Shown here piece by piece: positions 63,213 to 64,000 of a stretch of DNA of 64,000 bases. How positions within the stretch are numbered: position 1 is the first letter of the stretch; every line of letters begins with the position of its first letter. This stretch comes from CAWIVH01 sp963839475 (GTDB lineage: Bacteria; Acidobacteriota; UBA6911), in the NCBI GenBank assembly GCA_963839475.1, contig CAWIVH010000017.1:744001-808000 (forward strand), given 5' to 3'. The notes beneath the pieces are model-generated. The model had not been told where the DNA came from and ran no database searches. It saw only the letters and a list, made by a program, of their open reading frames with translations. A program made the translations under genes and the position numbers.

Positions 63213-64000
63213 ATGCATAAATCCAGGAGATCTTTTCTTCTTCAGGCGAGTGCCGGCCTTGCTTCCCTGCAAATCAAAGTCGTTCCTGCCCAGGAAACAT
63301 CCTCCCGGACGCGGCTGATCCTGTTGGGAACCGCCGGAGGTCCGACGCCCAAAAAAACCCGCTCGGCCCCGGCCCAAGTCATCGTGTCCGGCAAGGCTGC
63401 CTATGTCGTCGATTGCGGCAATGGTGTGGCGCGACAACTGGCTCTCGCAGGAATCACTCTCGGAAGTCTCCGCCATATCTTCCTTACGCACCATCACAGC
63501 GACCACAATGCCGACTACGGGACACTTCTTCTCCTGGCGTGGAGTTCAGGTCTTCGATCCGCCGTCGACACCTGGGGCCCGCCGCCCCTCAAACAAATCA
63601 CCCGTGCCTTTTTCGAAATGAGCGCTGCGGACATCAAAGTCCGAATCCGCGATGAGGGAAATCCTCCGCTTGAGCCTCTTGTTCATGTTCACGAGGTTTC
63701 AAAGACGGGTTACGTCATGAATGATGGTGTTTTACGCGTCCGTTGCGCGGCTGTAAGCCATCCTCTCGTCAGTCCGGCACTCGCCTATCGATTCGATGGG
63801 CCGGATCGTTCCATTGTGATCTCTGGTGATACGGCACCTTCGTCCGACCTGATTGACCTCGCGCACGGGGCCGATGTGCTCGTTCACGAAGTGTTGTATC
63901 GGCCGGCCGTCGATGCGATCGCAGGCTCGGCTCCTGGATCCGAGCGCCTGAAGAAGCACCTGATCGATAGTCACACTTCCCTCGAAGATGTGGGGCGGAT
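63213..64000 (+). CDS. Tat-exported MBL-fold hydrolase (3' truncated)
   Basis: 262 codons to the window edge, no stop. The ATG at 63213 gives HKSRRSFLLQASAGLASL, a Tat signal. The metallo-beta-lactamase metal motif is FLTHHHSDHNADYGTL, with an earlier YVVDCGNGVARQLALAG and later VISGDTAPSSDLIDLAHGAD and VLVHEVLY. RLILLGTAGGPTPKKTRSAP at the start of the mature part matches RNase Z-like or arylsulfatase-type MBL enzymes that hydrolyse esters or phosphodiesters. Substrate unknown. It follows the Tat-type epimerase by 131 bp. Confidence 0.85.
   Translation, partial: MHKSRRSFLLQASAGLASLQIKVVPAQETSSRTRLILLGTAGGPTPKKTRSAPAQVIVSGKAAYVVDCGNGVARQLALAGITLGSLRHIFLTHHHSDHNADYGTLLLLAWSSGLRSAVDTWGPPPLKQITRAFFEMSAADIKVRIRDEGNPPLEPLVHVHEVSKTGYVMNDGVLRVRCAAVSHPLVSPALAYRFDGPDRSIVISGDTAPSSDLIDLAHGADVLVHEVLYRPAVDAIAGSAPGSERLKKHLIDSHTSLEDVGR

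Overview
The window looks like one contig of a high-GC, Gram-negative, heterotrophic soil-type bacterium, most probably an Acidobacteriota (a phylum inference, not proven). The pointers are two adjacent VWA-domain proteins of a type very common in that phylum, many Tat-exported Gfo/Idh/MocA oxidoreductases, sugar isomerase-type TIM barrels, a DUF1080 protein and a GH116-type glycosidase. No tRNA, rRNA, transposase, integrase, phage gene or CRISPR array was seen. Both ends cut genes: a beta-propeller/phosphoesterase on the left and a Tat-exported metallo-beta-lactamase-fold hydrolase on the right.

Layout. 0-7.6 kb (+): phosphoesterase, then a tight operon of Tat-type Gfo/Idh oxidoreductase, GH116-like glycosidase and a TolB-like propeller protein, probably for extracytoplasmic glycoside use. 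7.6-15.5 kb (-): housekeeping block rpoD, dnaG, larB, pnp, rpsO and a DciA-like (DUF721) gene. The 412-bp pnp-rpsO gap holds three stem-loops including a good terminator. 15.6-21.3 kb: maf (+), an FkbM-type methyltransferase, then nadK, tlyA, ispA, xseB, xseA (-), partly coupled by ATGA overlaps. 21.7-27.8 kb: an AT-richer glycosyltransferase island with a GT41/OGT-like enzyme, two tandem paralogous GT2 proteins with a C-terminal Rossmann-like domain, and another GT2. 27.9-36 kb: a small HTH regulator, queF, a YyaL-type thioredoxin-domain protein, an M48 protease, a CHASE2-adenylate cyclase and a sulfatase. 36-43.4 kb: membrane protein, GT39-like membrane protein, DUF362 protein, UbiA-type prenyltransferase (with a good sigma-70 promoter) and a GT-B protein. 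43.8-48.1 kb: two VWA proteins, the second with a long Gly/Thr repeat. 48.1-50.6 kb: metA plus a PLP sulfhydrylase, a methionine/homocysteine pair. 50.8-64 kb: a sugar-catabolism region with a cupin isomerase-like protein, three TIM-barrel isomerase/epimerases, two Gfo/Idh enzymes, a HEAT-repeat protein, DUF1080, a ribose-type ABC transporter and the MBL hydrolase.

The most interesting signals are: (1) the 50.8-63.1 kb region, whose families match an oxidise, eliminate/hydrolyse, isomerise route through 3-keto-sugars, part of it predicted to be exported; (2) a compact candidate structured RNA at 52063-52206 with a long-range closing stem and a GNRA hairpin; (3) several intergenic palindromes built from near-repeated short words, one word array forming the hydrophobic core of a lipoprotein signal peptide; (4) unusual glycosyltransferase architectures at 21.7-26.4 kb, including an OGT-like enzyme in which the usual catalytic-region His appears to be Asp. 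All functions are read from sequence by eye; no database search was run.
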